Origin: Campylobacter sp. MIT 99-7217
GTDB taxonomy: Bacteria; Campylobacterota; Campylobacteria; Campylobacterales; Campylobacteraceae
Length of the DNA: 64,000 bases
Assembly: GCF_006864365.1 (NCBI RefSeq)
Contig: NZ_QHLJ01000003.1
Span: forward strand, 179,445-243,444
Direction of reading: 5' to 3'
Both the position numbers and the translations under genes were made by a program. The number at the start of each line of letters is the position of its first letter. Within the stretch, counting starts at the first letter, position 1. Under the pieces are notes generated by a model, which had not been told where the DNA came from, did not search any database, and was given only the letters and a program-made list of their open reading frames with translations. Positions 35,024-43,214 of this stretch are shown in pieces.

Positions 35024-37207
35024 TTATTCTGTGAGTTTTATTTCTTCTTCATGAATTATCTCATCATTATTATTTACCATGATAAGAAACTTTAAGCTAT
35101 TTGTGCCTGTGATTTGCACGCAAAGCTTACCCTCTTTGATCTCAGGAAAGTTAAAGGTCAAACGCGTGACATCAGTTGCTAAAAGACCCTCGCTAGACAC
35201 AGCCCTATCATTTGAAGTATAGGCTAACTCAAAGCGATCCATTGGCGGTTCATCTTCTTTTAGTTCTGAAAGTTGATGAAAAACACCATCTTCTATATCT
35301 AGCTCGTTTTTATCAAGCAAGACCTCAAATTTACCTCTGCGAATGCAACCAAGATAGAAGTTAAACTTAGCCTCATCATCATGTGAAATTTCTGAAATCA
35401 CTCTGATCCTAGAACCCTTTCTTCCATCTAATAGTCCAAAAACAACCCCTGTTTTGCAAGTGATCTTAGTAGAAAAATCATCATTTTCGCTTGCTTCTAA
35501 ACCAAGCTCTTTTTTCTTTTCATCAGCTTCTTTGCTTCCAAGTGGAGGGTAAAGCTCTATGTTTAAATTTGAATTTTCTTGCTTAAGCCTAGAAATAAGT
35601 TCTTCAAAAGCTAATTTCACTAAAACAGAACGAGAAGAATTGCCCCCTAAAAAGATATGAAGCCTATCGATTCCTTTCATTTTATCAATAGTGCTTAAAA
35701 AGCAATGATAAAAACTATCCACGCCTCTTTTAATCTCTTTAGCTAAAATACTTAAAAGCTCTTTCGTATCTACTTCCAAATTTACGCTTAAGCTTTGTTT
35801 TGTATTATTAACCAAATTAAGAGTGATTTCTCCTCTTTTCAAAGCCTGAATTTTCTCTTCAACTGAGGCATTATTTTCTTCTTCGTTCATAAAAAGTTCT
35901 GCATTTTCCCAAAAGATCCTTAATGCCTCTTTAAGCTTAGCTGTGTTTTTTCTGGCTTCTTGAGAAGTTGCGATCAAGTTTTCGTCCGCTCCAAAGCCAT
36001 CTTTGCCTTTGGGTTTTGTAAAGGAGCAGTCTTTTTCTCTCATTAAATTTTTATTGTGTTTAAAGACCTCATAGGCTAAAAGCTCAAGCAGTTTTTCTCC
36101 GCCAAGATTTACATCCCCGCCAGAGCCAAAATGCTCTATCTCAAAATCATAATTCTTGCTTGAGCTTTTCCTCCAAATCCCAAAGTCAAAATCAGTTGTG
36201 CCTCCACCAAAATCAAAAATACCATAATAAATATTTTTTTCTGCGTATTTTTCATCTTCAAAGCCGTATTCTTTCAAAGCACTGATAGCATAGGCTGCTG
36301 GCTCGCTTAAAGTTTGTTCTACCTTAAATTGTTTTGCATAGTCTTCATCACAAAGCACAGCATAAGGCAAAGCCTTTCTTATCCCTCTTTCAAAGCTTTC
36401 ACGGATTTTATCCCTTACTTTTTTAGGGTATTTGACAGGAAAAGAAAGGAGGTATTCTAAGTATATACCATTTCTCATATTGTTAATATATCTTGCTAGA
36501 AAATATGCATAAAGTTCTATAGGATTAATGTCTTCGTCCTTACAATCTGCAAAATCCTTTAAATCATAAACCGCCTTAGTATCCTTTATACGAATTTTTA
36601 AATCAAAGGCATTAGCCCATTGTTTTAAATCAGCAAAAAAGCGGTAAAAATCCTCATCTTTAGCTTCAAAAAGATTATTTGCTGCTGCGTGAGAAACCCT
36701 TAGATCATTCCAAGAAGTAAGGGGTCTTGATTTTACACTATCATAGGCCTTAAAAAAGCTTTTTATATCTGCAAATTCTACAACGGTTGGATTTTCATAG
36801 TCGTTTTGCTCGTGATCATTTTTAATATCGCCTGTCCCTATACGAATAAGCCTTTTTCTAGAACGCTCATCTAAGTATCCAGCTACCGTGCTTTTTGTGC
36901 CAAAGTCTATGGCAACGACTCTATCTTTTTGCACATCAAGCACAGGACTTCTTGCTTGTAACTCAGAGTTTAAATTTATCTCTATGCTATTTTCAGTAGG
37001 CGCACTAGCTCTATAAATATCCCAATGTCCCTTGTTAATATCTGTAAGCACACTTATATCATAAGCGTCTATATCAACAGCTACTTTATCAACATTCAAC
37101 AAAAACTCTTCTATTTCCTTTTGATTGCCCTCTATTCTTTTTAAAACCCTTGCTAAAGGCTCGTCCTTATGCAAAATGATTTCTGTGATACTTTTCTTTT
37201 GACTCAT
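35024..37207 (-). CDS. Hsp70-like (DnaK/actin-fold) ATPase
   Basis: 727 residues. Phosphate-1 loop VVAIDFGTKSTVAG (97-110), EPAAYA connector (302-307), phosphate-2 IFDFGGGTTDFDFG (330-343) and an adenosine motif LGGNSSR. The nucleotide-binding domain thus begins after an extra N-terminal region of about 95 residues, and the C-terminal part (about 600-727) is beta-rich, standing where Hsp70 has its substrate domain. It differs strongly from housekeeping DnaK. The AAAGGA site lies just before the ATG. It follows a GrpE-like gene by 10 nt, suggesting a dedicated chaperone pair. Confidence 0.85.
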   Translation of the reverse strand: MSQKKSITEIILHKDEPLARVLKRIEGNQKEIEEFLLNVDKVAVDIDAYDISVLTDINKGHWDIYRASAPTENSIEINLNSELQARSPVLDVQKDRVVAIDFGTKSTVAGYLDERSRKRLIRIGTGDIKNDHEQNDYENPTVVEFADIKSFFKAYDSVKSRPLTSWNDLRVSHAAANNLFEAKDEDFYRFFADLKQWANAFDLKIRIKDTKAVYDLKDFADCKDEDINPIELYAYFLARYINNMRNGIYLEYLLSFPVKYPKKVRDKIRESFERGIRKALPYAVLCDEDYAKQFKVEQTLSEPAAYAISALKEYGFEDEKYAEKNIYYGIFDFGGGTTDFDFGIWRKSSSKNYDFEIEHFGSGGDVNLGGEKLLELLAYEVFKHNKNLMREKDCSFTKPKGKDGFGADENLIATSQEARKNTAKLKEALRIFWENAELFMNEEENNASVEEKIQALKRGEITLNLVNNTKQSLSVNLEVDTKELLSILAKEIKRGVDSFYHCFLSTIDKMKGIDRLHIFLGGNSSRSVLVKLAFEELISRLKQENSNLNIELYPPLGSKEADEKKKELGLEASENDDFSTKITCKTGVVFGLLDGRKGSRIRVISEISHDDEAKFNFYLGCIRRGKFEVLLDKNELDIEDGVFHQLSELKEDEPPMDRFELAYTSNDRAVSSEGLLATDVTRLTFNFPEIKEGKLCVQITGTNSLKFLIMVNNNDEIIHEEEIKLTE

Positions 37208-37217
37208 TTTTTTCCTT

Positions 37218-38162
37218 TCAGTCTAAATTTACTATGCAAGCATAGGTTTGATTTTTATCCTTAAAGCCAAGAAAATACACCTCTTTGATATTTCCTTGAG
37301 CCTTAGTGCCTAAATTCATTTGTTCTTTTTGGTTAAAGCTATCTCCAACCACGCATTTTAAACGCTCAAAACCATAAATTTTTTGATGAAAGCTAAAAAG
37401 CTCATCAAAGAATTTTATAAGATGAGTAACTTCTCTTTTATTTTTCAAATCCTCCTTAATATACTCATGCAAAGAGCCTAAAATAACGCGGGCAAAAGCC
37501 GTAGCATTAAAGCTAAACAAGCTTTCATCATTTATATAAGAAAACCTCTTTCTAAAATCACTTGGCAAGGACTTATAATCCTCATACAAGCTGACATTCG
37601 CTTCTTTTTCAAGCTCTTTAAATTTAGCCTCTTGATCCTTTAAAGACTTGTTTTTAGTTTCAAGTTCTTTTTCTTTTTGAGCTAAAGAAGTTTTTAACTC
37701 ATCAAGTTCTTTTTTCTTTAGCTTAGCGAAATTAATAGTGTCGTCAAGCTCTTTTTCTCTTTGTTTTAAAGAGCTTTCAAGCTCCTCTTGCTTTTTTTTG
37801 TATTCAGTTTTTAGCTCTGTAAGTTCTTTTTCTTTGGAGCTTAGCTCATCTTTAAGTCTTTTTTCCTTATCGTTAAACTCCTTACTTAGCTTGTCTAAAT
37901 GATCCTTGCTTGAGGAATCAAGCCCTTTAATGCTTTCTTCTAAAGAGCTAAGTTTTTCTATAAGCTCCTCACTATCTTTTTGCCTTACAAAAACTTCGCT
38001 TTGCTTTTGTCCATTTTCAAGCTCAAAACTCACTGTAAGCTTTGTGATCTTGTCTTTATGCTCTGCCATTATCCTTGTCCTTTTAACTCTGTGTTTTTTG
38101 TAAATTTTTTGCATAAATTTAAAAAGCTTCATAAAGGCTTTTTCTTTTTTTAAAACCTTCAT
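37218..38162 (-). CDS. Coiled-coil protein with GrpE-like C-terminal domain
   Basis: 314 residues from the ATG that overlaps the upstream stop by 4 nt; an internal ATG at 38069 with an AAGGA site would give 283. Residues about 75-190 form a long coiled coil with K/E heptads. The C-terminal part (KCVVGDSFNQKE ... GNIKEVYFLGFKDKNQ) resembles the GrpE beta-domain (GxxFDPxxHEA ... VxxVxxxGY). Together with the adjacent Hsp70-like gene this suggests a nucleotide-exchange factor. That identification rests on pattern and context. Confidence 0.6.
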   Translation of the reverse strand: MKVLKKEKAFMKLFKFMQKIYKKHRVKRTRIMAEHKDKITKLTVSFELENGQKQSEVFVRQKDSEELIEKLSSLEESIKGLDSSSKDHLDKLSKEFNDKEKRLKDELSSKEKELTELKTEYKKKQEELESSLKQREKELDDTINFAKLKKKELDELKTSLAQKEKELETKNKSLKDQEAKFKELEKEANVSLYEDYKSLPSDFRKRFSYINDESLFSFNATAFARVILGSLHEYIKEDLKNKREVTHLIKFFDELFSFHQKIYGFERLKCVVGDSFNQKEQMNLGTKAQGNIKEVYFLGFKDKNQTYACIVNLD

Positions 38163-39412
38163 TGCCCTAGCCTATTTACTAACTCATCTAAGATTTTCGC
38201 ACTCCTTTCATTGATCAATCTTTCTTTTTTTATCTTTTCTTTTTTGTTTGAATGAATGTAAATTAAAAGTTGTAAAATATGAAGCTTTTGTAAAATTTTC
38301 TTACTCCTTGAATGCTGGGCTACATATCTTGCATACTCTTGCAAGATCAAAGCGTAGTTTTTGTTTTCTAAAAGCTCATTTAAATCCCTAGTATAAAGCA
38401 CCTCGCTAAGTCTGGCAAGCTCTATAAATTTAGCACTGACCAAATCAGGTTCATCATAACAAGCTATATCTAAATACTCATCTTCTAAGCTCTTAAATTT
38501 AGCTATAACGCCCTCATCTTTGAGATAAACAAGCATAGAAGCACTATCAAGCTCAATGGATTTTTGATTTTCAATACCTTTAAGCTCTTTGATATCCTTA
38601 ACCGAACTTTCAGCCTTGATACGCTTTCTCGCCCTTTTGCTTTGCTTTTTACTTTCCTTGATGAGATCTCTAAACAAATCATCAGCCACTTCTACTAAAG
38701 CAGCCAAACGATCAAAATACCTTCTTTTATCAGCTGATAGCTCCTCTCCAGCCTTATATCTAGCCTTATGCTCTATCTCAGCCCACACATGCTGAAGTAG
38801 GGTTTTGATTTGAATTTCTGCTTTTAAGCCCTCAAAGTCCTTTGAACTAAAATGATTTTCCTCAAGGCTCTTAAGCGTCTTTTGAATCTCTAATCTCAAG
38901 CTTTCAAAGATCTTAGAGCTTAACTTATCATCTTTTAAGCTTTTAAGCATTTTAGGATCAAAGCTTATAACAAGGTGTCTTCCAAGATAGCCAAATTTAC
39001 GGTTTGCCCAAAGATCCTTTGTCTTATTAACGCTATTTTTCTCATCGATTTGCTCTTTTAGATCCTTTTTTAAAAGATCATAAACCCTATTTGCATCCCC
39101 TAAAGAAGTAAGCATGATCTTAGCTCCAACCAAATCCGTAACCTCTCGTATAGGGTCTTTGTATTGACGCCTTTTATCATCTCTTTTGATCTTGCCCTCA
39201 AAGCTTTGCTTAGTCTTAGTGCGAGACTTAAGATCAAAACTATCCTTATCTAGCTCTCCTTTATCCACAGCACTTAAGATCAAATAATGAATGTAATTTT
39301 TCAAAATTTTTTCAAAAGATTCATATTTTCGAATATTTTGCTCAAATTCTTTTACGACCTCATCAGGATCGTAATTCATATCCAAAAACTGATTGTCAAA
39401 CTCGTCTATCAA
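38159..39412 (-). CDS. RelA/SpoT-domain nucleotide pyrophosphokinase-like protein
   Basis: 417 residues. The synthetase fold is evident: KSRTKTKQSFEGKI, TDLVGAKIM (with the metal Asp), the G-loop-like GYLGRHLVI and AEIQIKTLLQHVWAEIEHKARYK (with the catalytic Glu). There is no HD hydrolase domain. A helical C-terminus follows (about 260-417). Start is TTG 39412, with AAGGAG six bases upstream. It may make (p)ppGpp or (p)ppApp, or pyrophosphorylate tRNA like toxic small alarmone synthetases; sequence alone cannot tell. First gene of the run. Confidence 0.8.
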   Translation of the reverse strand: MIDEFDNQFLDMNYDPDEVVKEFEQNIRKYESFEKILKNYIHYLILSAVDKGELDKDSFDLKSRTKTKQSFEGKIKRDDKRRQYKDPIREVTDLVGAKIMLTSLGDANRVYDLLKKDLKEQIDEKNSVNKTKDLWANRKFGYLGRHLVISFDPKMLKSLKDDKLSSKIFESLRLEIQKTLKSLEENHFSSKDFEGLKAEIQIKTLLQHVWAEIEHKARYKAGEELSADKRRYFDRLAALVEVADDLFRDLIKESKKQSKRARKRIKAESSVKDIKELKGIENQKSIELDSASMLVYLKDEGVIAKFKSLEDEYLDIACYDEPDLVSAKFIELARLSEVLYTRDLNELLENKNYALILQEYARYVAQHSRSKKILQKLHILQLLIYIHSNKKEKIKKERLINERSAKILDELVNRLGQ

Positions 39413-39452
39413 TGCTAGCTCCTTATAAAAATTTTGAAAAATAATTTTATCG

Positions 39453-39466
39453 TTTTTTTTTTTTTT
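39453..39466. repeat. T14 homopolymer in the promoter region of the defence-like run
   Basis: Fourteen T on this strand, i.e. A14 on the coding strand, directly upstream of a -10-like GATAAAAT (rc of 39443-39451) and about 45 nt before the RelA/SpoT start. Slippage here would change promoter spacing. Confidence 0.5.
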
Positions 39467-39631
39467 GTAAAGCTTAAATTTTTAAGCAAATTTTCATAAA
39501 AACCTTAAAATTCAAAAAAATTTATACAAACTTTCAAAGCTCTTTTAGGGCTTTAAATAGCTTTACTAAAATTTACAGCAAATTTTTAATGTATCTTGTC
39601 CTTAAACTTTACTGAAAGCTTTTCAATGAAC

Positions 39632-39853
39632 CTAATCTCGCCAATTTTTAACAATCCTCAAAGCAAAAAAAGCAAGCACAAGCACATAGGCTAAAACCAC
39701 AAAAATATTCCAAGGCTCTGGTATATGAGTATGCAAATAAAGTCCAAAACTATAAAGCAAAAAGAGGGCAAGCAAAATAATCACCAAAGAAATAACAATA
39801 CTAAAATACATAATGCCCAAAGCAAAAACAGCCAAAGCCACAAGAAAACTCAC
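39632..39853 (-). CDS. Small membrane protein
   Basis: 73 residues, three hydrophobic segments. Start is GTG 39853, preceded by AAGGAG with a 5-nt gap. Function unknown. It lies between the defence-like run and two membrane-anchored proteins, all on the same strand. Confidence 0.6.
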   Translation of the reverse strand: MSFLVALAVFALGIMYFSIVISLVIILLALFLLYSFGLYLHTHIPEPWNIFVVLAYVLVLAFFALRIVKNWRD

Positions 39854-39931
39854 AAGCTCTCCTTAAAATTTACAAATGCTTTTCAAAGTCCTAATATAAA
39901 CCCCAAAGCTTTTGCTTTAGGGTTTAAAAGC

Positions 39932-40447
39932 TTAAAATTCTAAATAAGTATTTTTAAAGCGACGGATCTCTAAATTTATATCCTTTCTTAGCTCAGTTAA
40001 AGGATCATTTTCATCTTTACATTTTTCCTCATTAAAAGCACTTAACATTTGAAATTCATTTTTTAACTTTTCCTCATTAAAAGCACTTAAAATTTGAAAT
40101 TCCTTATCAGCTTTGATAAGCTCCTCTAAATTTTTTGTTATATTTGTAAAATCCAAATCTTTAGTGTATTCTTTTGCATGCTCTTCATAATACTCCTTAA
40201 ACTCAGGCTCTTCTAAAAGCTCTTTGCACTTATTTTTTAAATCATTAGCCCTTTGGACTAAATTTTCTAGCTTTTCCTCAGCAAAAAGCTTAGTCTTAAG
40301 GATCAAATCAATGATCTGCTCTGGCTGTGTCTCAAATTCTTCTTCTTTTGAAGCCTTTGTTTCCTCAAAAGGACCTTCAAGCCATTTTTTAAGCCCATAC
40401 CCTGTAGCAGCTATTGCTATACCGCCTAATAAAAATTTGTTTAACAT
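39932..40447 (-). CDS. Membrane-anchored coiled-coil protein with internal 15-residue repeat
   Basis: 171 residues. Residues 3-17 are a hydrophobic anchor (FLLGGIAIAATGYGL), and the rest is acidic and helical. Two tandem units EFQ[IM]LSAFNEEK[LC]K[ND] lie near residues 116-145. It resembles its upstream neighbour (40465-40737) in plan: a short N-terminal anchor with conserved glycines then charged helices. An AAGGAG site precedes the ATG. Function unknown. Confidence 0.6.
   Translation of the reverse strand: MLNKFLLGGIAIAATGYGLKKWLEGPFEETKASKEEEFETQPEQIIDLILKTKLFAEEKLENLVQRANDLKNKCKELLEEPEFKEYYEEHAKEYTKDLDFTNITKNLEELIKADKEFQILSAFNEEKLKNEFQMLSAFNEEKCKDENDPLTELRKDINLEIRRFKNTYLEF
40013..40102. 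repeat. Tandem 45-bp repeat (two copies)
   Basis: Two adjacent near-identical 45-bp units (shared core TTTTCCTCATTAAAAGCACT) encode the repeated 15-residue segment of the membrane-anchored protein. In frame, so the copy number can vary without frameshift. Confidence 0.75.
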
Positions 40448-40464
40448 CTTTTCTCCTTTTAAAT

Positions 40465-40737
40465 TTATTTTTTAAGCCCTAAAAGCTTATCAGCCTTATC
40501 AAACAAGGCTTCATTTTGATCCATAAACTTATCTATTTTTTCAAAGCCCCTTTCTACCTTTTCTTCAAGTGCATCTGTAAAATCAACACACTTATATGTA
40601 GCATCTTCAGCCATTTGGATAAGAACATCTTTTGGACTTTCAACCCAATATTCATTTTCCTTTTTTGTCCTATCATAGCACTGCTTAAACTTATAAGCAC
40701 CAAATAAAGCCACACCGGCAAATACATAACGCAACAT
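40465..40737 (-). CDS. Small membrane-anchored protein
   Basis: 90 residues from ATG 40737, which has an AAGGAGG site; a longer start at 40782 lacks one. N-terminal anchor LRYVFAGVALFGAYKF, then charged helices with two cysteines. It is followed 17 nt later by the similarly built 171-residue protein, so both are one transcript. Function unknown. Confidence 0.6.
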   Translation of the reverse strand: MLRYVFAGVALFGAYKFKQCYDRTKKENEYWVESPKDVLIQMAEDATYKCVDFTDALEEKVERGFEKIDKFMDQNEALFDKADKLLGLKK

Positions 40738-40932
40738 TTTTTCCTCCTTATTTTTGAAATGTTTTGAAAGTATAAAACACACTTGCGACAGCTTGTGTCG
40801 TTTTTTACAAATTTATAAATTTATTTAATTTTTTTGCCTAAAACCTGCCTAAATTTGCGATAAAAAGGCAAGAGATCAAGTTATATCTAAAATAGATTTT
40901 AGCTTTAAAGCTAAAAACAAATAAAAATATTT

Positions 40933-40938
40933 TATAAT
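40933..40938 (+). promoter_or_regulatory. Predicted -10 box of the EamA gene
   Basis: TATAAT overlapping an ATG at 40937. That ATG therefore cannot be the start, which favours ATG 40967. Confidence 0.5.
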
Positions 40939-40966
40939 GACACCAAAAAATTTGATGAGTGATAAA

Positions 40967-41869
40967 ATGAAACAAGGTTATTTATATACTTTGCTCGTGC
41001 TTTCTATGTTTTTTTGGGGAACTTCTTGGCCCCTTTCTAAGATCTTGACCTATTATCCTCAAGGATTTGATATTATTTGTTTTTGGAGGTTTGTATTTGT
41101 CGTGCTTGGCTCGCTTGGCGTGGTTTTGATCTTTAAAATTTCGCTCAAACTTGACAAAAGCATTATCAAATACATAGTCATCGCAGGACTTTTAAACGCT
41201 CTTTATACGCTCATATTTTTTATAGCCATAGCACATGGTTTTGCTGGAAAAGGCGGTGTTTTGGTTACTACCATGATACCGATTTTTTCATATTTGCTTT
41301 TTATCCTTGCTCTTAAATTGAAGCACAAAAAAATAAAAGAAAATATCAATAAAACAGAGTTTTTCGGTCTTTTCCTAGGACTTTGTTCGGGTCTTTGTTT
41401 GCTTGAGCTTGATTCTTTAAGCACGCTTTTTGGGAAATTTAATGTTTTGTTTTTGCTTTGTGCTTTGATTTGGGCTTGCATGACGATATTTACTCACAAA
41501 ACAAAGGGAGCAAATCCTCTAGCCGTAAATTTCTATATCAACGCCGTTTCGCTCATCATCTTTGCTCCTATTTTGCTTTTGCCAAACACCTTTGAAGTTT
41601 TTAATAACGATGGCACATTTTGGCTAAGTCTTATCGCTGTAACATTTTTAAGCACAGTGGTAGGAACTAGCATTTATTATTTTGGCATACACAAACTTGG
41701 AAGCATAAAAGCAAATTCTTTCATACTCATAACCCCAGCAAGTGCTTTAATCTCAAGCTATTTTATCCTAGATGAAATCCCTACTTTGCTCACGCTTTTA
41801 GGCTGTGTGCTAGCAATTTGTGCGATTTATTGCATCAATATCTACAGCAAAAAAGGTAAAAAAGTATAA
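40967..41869 (+). CDS. EamA/DMT family transporter
   Basis: About 300 residues with ten membrane segments in two EamA repeats. The N-terminal repeat has FFWGTSWPLSKIL and WRFVFV; the second ends FILDEIPTLLTLLGCVLAICAIYCINIY. The start at 40967 is chosen because upstream in-frame ATGs at 40937 and 40955 lie on or too near the -10 box. Drug or metabolite exporter; substrate unknown. Confidence 0.82.
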   Translation: MKQGYLYTLLVLSMFFWGTSWPLSKILTYYPQGFDIICFWRFVFVVLGSLGVVLIFKISLKLDKSIIKYIVIAGLLNALYTLIFFIAIAHGFAGKGGVLVTTMIPIFSYLLFILALKLKHKKIKENINKTEFFGLFLGLCSGLCLLELDSLSTLFGKFNVLFLLCALIWACMTIFTHKTKGANPLAVNFYINAVSLIIFAPILLLPNTFEVFNNDGTFWLSLIAVTFLSTVVGTSIYYFGIHKLGSIKANSFILITPASALISSYFILDEIPTLLTLLGCVLAICAIYCINIYSKKGKKV

Positions 41870-41897
41870 ATTTTTTGCAATTTTTTTAAATTTATCC

Positions 41898-41928
41898 TTG
41901 ACTTAGAGTTGCTCTCATGCTTTATAAT
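41898..41928 (+). promoter_or_regulatory. Class II MerR-type promoter, copy 1 (cupin)
   Basis: -35 TTGACT (41898-41903), 19-bp spacer, -10 TATAAT (41923-41928). The spacer holds AGAG-TTG-CTCT, close to operators of NmlR/AdhR-type MerR regulators that answer to aldehydes. The block recurs at 43154. Confidence 0.72.
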
Positions 41929-41958
41929 TATAAAATCATTTCACAAAAAGGAGAAAAG

Positions 41959-42468
41959 ATGAAAAATCTTAAAAAAATGCTGGCAGTTTCAGCACTTAGC
42001 CTTGCTGTTTTGAGTTCAAATTTATACGCAAAGGAGGATAATATGCAAGAACTTATCCAAAAAGGCACGCTTGGAGGCTTTAAAGGAGATAGTAAAATTT
42101 TTAGCGGTGAAGTTAGCGTGGATATGGCGTTTAAGGCAAATGAATGGCGTGATTTTAGTGGTGGGCTTGTCCGTTTTAGCCCTAAAGCAAGAAGTGCTTG
42201 GCATACACACCCAAAGGGACAAACCCTGCTCGTACTTGAAGGTGCTATCATCACAGGTACTGAGACAGGACAGGTGCAAGTGGCAAAAAAAGGCGATGTG
42301 ATCTCTTGTCCGCCAAATTTAAAGCATTGGCACGGCGCACTTGATGATGAAGCTGGTATGCACTTAGCACTTACAAGCGAAATTGATGGCAAAAATGTAA
42401 CTTGGCTTAAAAAAGTAAGCGATAAAGAATACAACAAGGCTTTAATTAGGGCTAAAAATCAAAACTAG
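41959..42468 (+). CDS. Exported cupin-domain protein
   Basis: 170 residues from ATG 41959 (AAAAGGAG site). A signal peptide of about 23 residues ends NLYA. A single cupin barrel follows: SAWHTHPKGQTLLVLEG (metal ligands His, His, Glu) and PPNLKHWHGA (third His). Similar cupins occur with carboxymuconolactone decarboxylase-like enzymes. Periplasmic; the reaction is unknown. Driven by class II promoter copy 1. Confidence 0.83.
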   Translation: MKNLKKMLAVSALSLAVLSSNLYAKEDNMQELIQKGTLGGFKGDSKIFSGEVSVDMAFKANEWRDFSGGLVRFSPKARSAWHTHPKGQTLLVLEGAIITGTETGQVQVAKKGDVISCPPNLKHWHGALDDEAGMHLALTSEIDGKNVTWLKKVSDKEYNKALIRAKNQN

Positions 42469-42532
42469 GATTTTAAATTTATCCTCATTTTCGCGCTTAA
42501 ATTTTGTATAATTTTGCTAAAAAGGAGTGAAA

Positions 42533-43114
42533 ATGGGGTATTGTGATTGGAGCTTGAAAGCAATTTATAAAAACTATCATGATAATGAATGGGGAGTGCC
42601 TGTTTATGATGATTTAAAGCAGTTTGAGCACTTGAGTATGGAAGTGATGCAGTGTGGGCTTAGCTGGCAGCTCATGCTTAAAAAACGCGAAATTTTTAGG
42701 AAATGTTTCGCAGATTTTGACTTTGAAAAAATCGCCCTTTTTGATGAAGATAAGCTAAAACAAATTCTCTCCACACAAGGCATGATCGCTTCAAAAGCTA
42801 AAATTCTAGCCATTATAAACAACGCAAGAGTTTTTAAGAAAATCAGGGCTGAGTTTGGAAGCTTTAGTGCGTATTTATGGGCATTTACCGAAAATAAAGT
42901 CCTCATTTACCGCTCGCATGCAAAAACACAAGTGCCTGCTAGCAATGATCTATCCACACACATTGCCAAAGAGCTTAAAAAACATGGCTTTAAATTCTTA
43001 GGTCCCATCACGGTGTATTCGCACCTGCAAGCTTGCGGTATCATCAACGACCATGATCCTAGCTGTCCTTGTTATAAACAGATCATTGAAAATTTTGACA
43101 TAACTTATCTTTAA
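42533..43114 (+). CDS. tag: DNA-3-methyladenine glycosylase I
   Basis: 193 residues from ATG 42533 (AAAGGAG site). Hallmarks: the N-terminal YCDWS zinc Cys with the downstream His in NYHDNEWGVP, the substrate pocket GLSWQLMLKKRE, and the C-terminal zinc ligands His and Cys in INDHDPSCPCY. It excises 3-methyladenine from alkylated DNA. It sits between two class II promoter units but has its own upstream region with TATAAT-like sequence. Confidence 0.93.
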   Translation: MGYCDWSLKAIYKNYHDNEWGVPVYDDLKQFEHLSMEVMQCGLSWQLMLKKREIFRKCFADFDFEKIALFDEDKLKQILSTQGMIASKAKILAIINNARVFKKIRAEFGSFSAYLWAFTENKVLIYRSHAKTQVPASNDLSTHIAKELKKHGFKFLGPITVYSHLQACGIINDHDPSCPCYKQIIENFDITYL

Positions 43115-43153
43115 ATTTTTTCATAAAAATTAGCAATTTTTTTAAATTTAGTC

Positions 43154-43184
43154 TTGACTTAGAGTTGCTCTCATTTTTTATAAT
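43154..43184 (+). promoter_or_regulatory. Class II MerR-type promoter, copy 2 (alcohol dehydrogenase)
   Basis: TTGACT 43154-43159, 19-bp spacer with AGAG-TTG-CTCT, and TATAAT 43179-43184. Identity with copy 1 continues to the ribosome site. Confidence 0.72.
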
Positions 43185-43214
43185 TATAAAATCATTTCAC
43201 AAAAAGGAGAAAAA

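Noticed and set aside
40013..40102. Tandem repeat as a CRISPR array
   Set aside because: Only two units, adjacent without spacers, and in frame with a protein. No CRISPR array or cas gene was seen in the window.
42022..42301. Alternative frames overlapping the cupin gene
   Set aside because: The cupin has signal peptide, metal ligands, ribosome site and promoter. The others have none.
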